NCBI GenBank assembly: GCA_964542745.1
Contig: CAZIVR010000014.1
Coordinates: 1 to 45,794 of the forward strand
DNA length: 45,794 nt
From: DATKAB01 sp964542745
GTDB taxonomy: Bacteria > Eisenbacteria > RBG-16-71-46
Reading direction: 5' to 3'
Shown here in pieces: positions 43,668 to 45,794 of this stretch; the stretch's first letter is position 1, and every line of letters begins with the position of its first letter. The translations under genes were made by a program, and so were the position numbers. The notes under the pieces are model-generated. The model saw only the letters and a program-made list of their open reading frames with translations. It was not told where the DNA came from and did no database searches.

Positions 43668-45521
43668 TCAGCGTGGCGCCGCGGCCGCCCGCGTGACCAG
43701 CGCCTCGCGCAGCGCCAGCGCAGCCTCGTGCCGGGGCGACATGGCGAGCAGCGTGTCGAGCTGCGCCTCGGCGGCTTCGTCCTCGCGTCGCTTCATGTGC
43801 ACGGCCGCCAGCACGAAGCGCGCGCCCACGTCCTCGGCCGCGGCGGCGAGCGCCAGGCGCGCCTCGCGATCCGCGTCCTCCCATCGTCCGAGGCTCGCGA
43901 GGGCGAGGGCCCTGCGCCCGGCCACGTCGCCGAGGAACACGGCGGCGCGCCGGTCGCGCTGCACCGCGTCGGCGCGGTCGAGCGCGTCGAGCGCCTCCGC
44001 CCAGCGGCCCTGAACCACGTCCTCGACCCCGGTGATCTTCCAGTGCTCGGCCTCGGGCTCGATCACCACCACTTGCGGGTCGTGCGCGGGCTGGTAGCTG
44101 AGAAACGCCGCCACCGGGAGCGTGGGATCGGCGGCGAATGCGTCGAGCGTGGTCCAGCCGAGCGAGGAATCGCGGTACCACGCCTGCACCGCGAGCGGCC
44201 CGCCGAACGCGTACTCGGCCGAGAGCGGCAGGTCGTGCCAGCCGACGAGCGCGCCGTGGGGGAGCACGGGGTGGCGCTCGCGCAGCGCGCGGCGCGAAGC
44301 CGCCATCAACTGCTGCAGGCGGCTCAACCGCGGGTAGTCCATGAACGCGCCGCGATCCTCGGGCTCGGGCGTGATGCGCGAGGGCGTGCGGGGCGCGAGC
44401 GCGAGCATCCCGAGGCGCGCCGCCACCAGCGCCGCCGGGGCCGCCGGGTGCGCGGCGGACGCGATCGCCACCGCGCCCGCGCCGAAGCCCACGCTGCCGA
44501 GCTGTCCGCGGTTCGGCGCCCAGAACGGGAAGATGGTCGAGAGCGCCGCCCACGACAGCAGGCACCACGCGCCGCCCCATGCCACCCAGCCGCGCGCCGC
44601 CGCGAGGCGTTCCCGCGCGGCGGCACTGCGCGCGAACACGAGGACGGTCGCGGCGGCGGCGGCGAGCATCGCCCACAGGGTCGCGCCGAGATCCGCGGCG
44701 CGCGCGAGGCTGAAGGTGGCGCGCAGGCTGTTGCCGAGCGCCCACGCCAGCTTGGCGAGCAGCGGCGTGGCGAGCACGCCCGGGTCGCGCTCGAGAGCGT
44801 GCGGCAGCTCGAGCCCCGCGGCGCGCCGCACCACGAGGTAAGCGGCCGCCCACGCGATCGCCACGGCGCCGCAGGTCGCGAGCCAGCGAAGCCGCCGCGC
44901 GCGGTCGTCGGCGAACACCCCCGGCACGAACGGCAGCAGCACGACGCCCACGATCGCCAGCTCCTTGCAGAGGAGCGCCGCGAACATCGCGGGCACGGCG
45001 CTCCACGCGCGGCGGTGCGCGGCCTCGTGGAGCGCGACGGCGAGGAAGAGGAAAGCGCCGAGATCCACGAAGTGGCTCGGCCAGCACACCAGCGTGCGGG
45101 TGGACTCCGCCATGAGCGGGAAGCTGGCCGCCGCCATCGCCGTGGGCCCGGGCCACGCGCGGCGGAACACGCGATAGAGGAGGAGCGCGGCGGCCGCGAG
45201 CATCACCACGTGGAGGGCCGCGACCCGGGCCGGGTGCTCGAGGATCAGTTCGCCGAAGAGCCGGTAGTAGAGCTGGTGCGAGACCGGCCGCCAGAAGGCG
45301 AGCGAGCCGCCGCCATCGAACCACGAGCCCCCGCCCTCGAGCACGGCGCGTCGCAGGAAGTCGAAGTCTTCGGCGACCGCTTCGCCGCGCGGCGTGCCCC
45401 GTGTGAGGAGCACGAGCGGAAGCACGGACAGCGCGGTGAGCCACGCCCAGGGATCGCGGGCAAGCGGGGGGCGCACTGCGGCTGACGGTAGCCCGGCTTC
45501 GCGATCCTGCGAGTCGCTCAC
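43668..45521 (-). CDS. Polytopic membrane protein, glycosyltransferase 39-like, with C-terminal TPRs
   Basis: About 617 residues from the GTG at 45521, which has GGAGG four bases upstream; earlier in-frame starts give low-complexity, unlikely residues. About ten membrane helices occupy residues 25-400. The first extracytoplasmic loop has Glu51-Asp52 (EAVAEDFDFLRRAV) and FWRPVSHQLYYRLFG, as in GT-C family protein or lipid glycosyltransferases of PMT/ArnT type, where an acidic pair there is catalytic. Other helices include AMFAALLCKELAIVGVVLL. The last 120 residues form TPR-like helices (RWEDADREARLALAAAAEDVGARFVLAAVHMKR). It is convergent with guaB. The glycosyltransferase reading is tentative and the substrate unknown. 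Confidence 0.7.
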   Translation of the reverse strand: MSDSQDREAGLPSAAVRPPLARDPWAWLTALSVLPLVLLTRGTPRGEAVAEDFDFLRRAVLEGGGSWFDGGGSLAFWRPVSHQLYYRLFGELILEHPARVAALHVVMLAAAALLLYRVFRRAWPGPTAMAAASFPLMAESTRTLVCWPSHFVDLGAFLFLAVALHEAAHRRAWSAVPAMFAALLCKELAIVGVVLLPFVPGVFADDRARRLRWLATCGAVAIAWAAAYLVVRRAAGLELPHALERDPGVLATPLLAKLAWALGNSLRATFSLARAADLGATLWAMLAAAAATVLVFARSAAARERLAAARGWVAWGGAWCLLSWAALSTIFPFWAPNRGQLGSVGFGAGAVAIASAAHPAAPAALVAARLGMLALAPRTPSRITPEPEDRGAFMDYPRLSRLQQLMAASRRALRERHPVLPHGALVGWHDLPLSAEYAFGGPLAVQAWYRDSSLGWTTLDAFAADPTLPVAAFLSYQPAHDPQVVVIEPEAEHWKITGVEDVVQGRWAEALDALDRADAVQRDRRAAVFLGDVAGRRALALASLGRWEDADREARLALAAAAEDVGARFVLAAVHMKRREDEAAEAQLDTLLAMSPRHEAALALREALVTRAAAAPR

Positions 45522-45690
45522 GATCCCTCCCCGCGGGCGCCCAACATCGCCGCCCGGCCCGGTTTCTATCGGCAAGCCCGGGATTTCGCTCCAGCCGGGC
45601 GAAGATCGGGCTGGTTCGGACGGGCGACGCGGAGGATCATGGCTGCGACATGGACTTGATGAACTGTCGTCAGATTTCCCTTGATCCGGA

Positions 45691-45700
45691 GGGGGGGGGG
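45691..45700 (+). repeat. Homopolymer tract of ten G
   Basis: An uninterrupted run of ten G lies between the divergent membrane-protein gene and the partial gene at the right edge. It is preceded by TTGATC at 45681-45686. Confidence 0.9.
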
Positions 45701-45774
45701 TGATGCGAGCATGCTTGCAGTCGCCCGCGCCGCCCCCCAGGCGCCGAGAGAGCACGAGGACCTGGAGGAGCGCC

Positions 45775-45794
45775 ATGGCCCGGCCGATCGCGCC
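45775..45794 (+). CDS. First codons of a gene cut by the window edge
   Basis: GGAGGAG lies four bases before an ATG at 45775 that opens MARPIA..., running off the window. The strong ribosome site in a divergent intergenic region suggests a real start. Too few residues remain for identification. Confidence 0.4.

Overview
The window is a strongly GC-rich bacterial chromosome segment with no RNA genes, no integrase or transposase, and no CRISPR array. The gene content suggests a Gram-negative member of the FCB group, most like Candidatus Eisenbacteria or a related lineage. The evidence is a TonB-dependent receptor, several secreted proteins sharing a FlgD/T9SS-like C-terminal domain, FG-GAP propellers, DUF4159/DUF4175 genes, and a periplasmic family usually mislabelled asparagine synthetase B. 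This assignment is inference from protein style. No marker gene was available to test it.

Layout, left to right. (1) 1-5.1 kb: the 3' part of carB, a TonB-dependent receptor, then a decayed second copy of the last 90 bp of carB. (2) 5.1-9.1 kb: a HupE/UreJ-type permease with its membrane-anchor partner, a beta-helix lipoprotein, and an ECF sigma factor overlapping a FecR-type protein. (3) 9.3-13.2 kb: a carbamoyltransferase operon (DUF5989, SxtJ-like small protein, NodU/CmcH-type carbamoyltransferase) with a clear promoter and terminator, divergent from an SGNH hydrolase. Its gene trio matches the sxtK-sxtJ-sxtI arrangement of saxitoxin clusters. (4) 13.2-17.8 kb: two secreted proteins on the minus strand, a subtilase and a Cys-rich multidomain protein, separated by a strong terminator. 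(5) 18.2-29.3 kb: a long minus-strand envelope operon, secD-secF-lipoprotein-DUF4159-DUF4175-TPR-'AsnB-like'. (6) 29.5-40.7 kb: three overlapping genes for very large secreted proteins, double propeller / subtilase-propeller / double propeller. (7) 41.1-45.8 kb: an outer-membrane barrel protein and guaB behind a near-consensus promoter, a membrane glycosyltransferase-like protein with C-terminal TPRs, and the first codons of one more gene at the right edge.

Most of the window serves the cell envelope and the secretome. SecDF would drive export. The envelope operon supplies membrane and periplasmic proteins of unknown function. Five large secreted proteins share a C-terminal domain that looks like a sorting or attachment signal. 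The most system-like novelty is the 11.2-kb operon in which a subtilase fused to a propeller lies between two paralogous 14-blade proteins, all coupled by 4-nt overlaps. The carbamoyltransferase cassette and the 'AsnB-like' operon are recurrent but uncharacterised modules. Housekeeping content is limited to carB, secDF and guaB.
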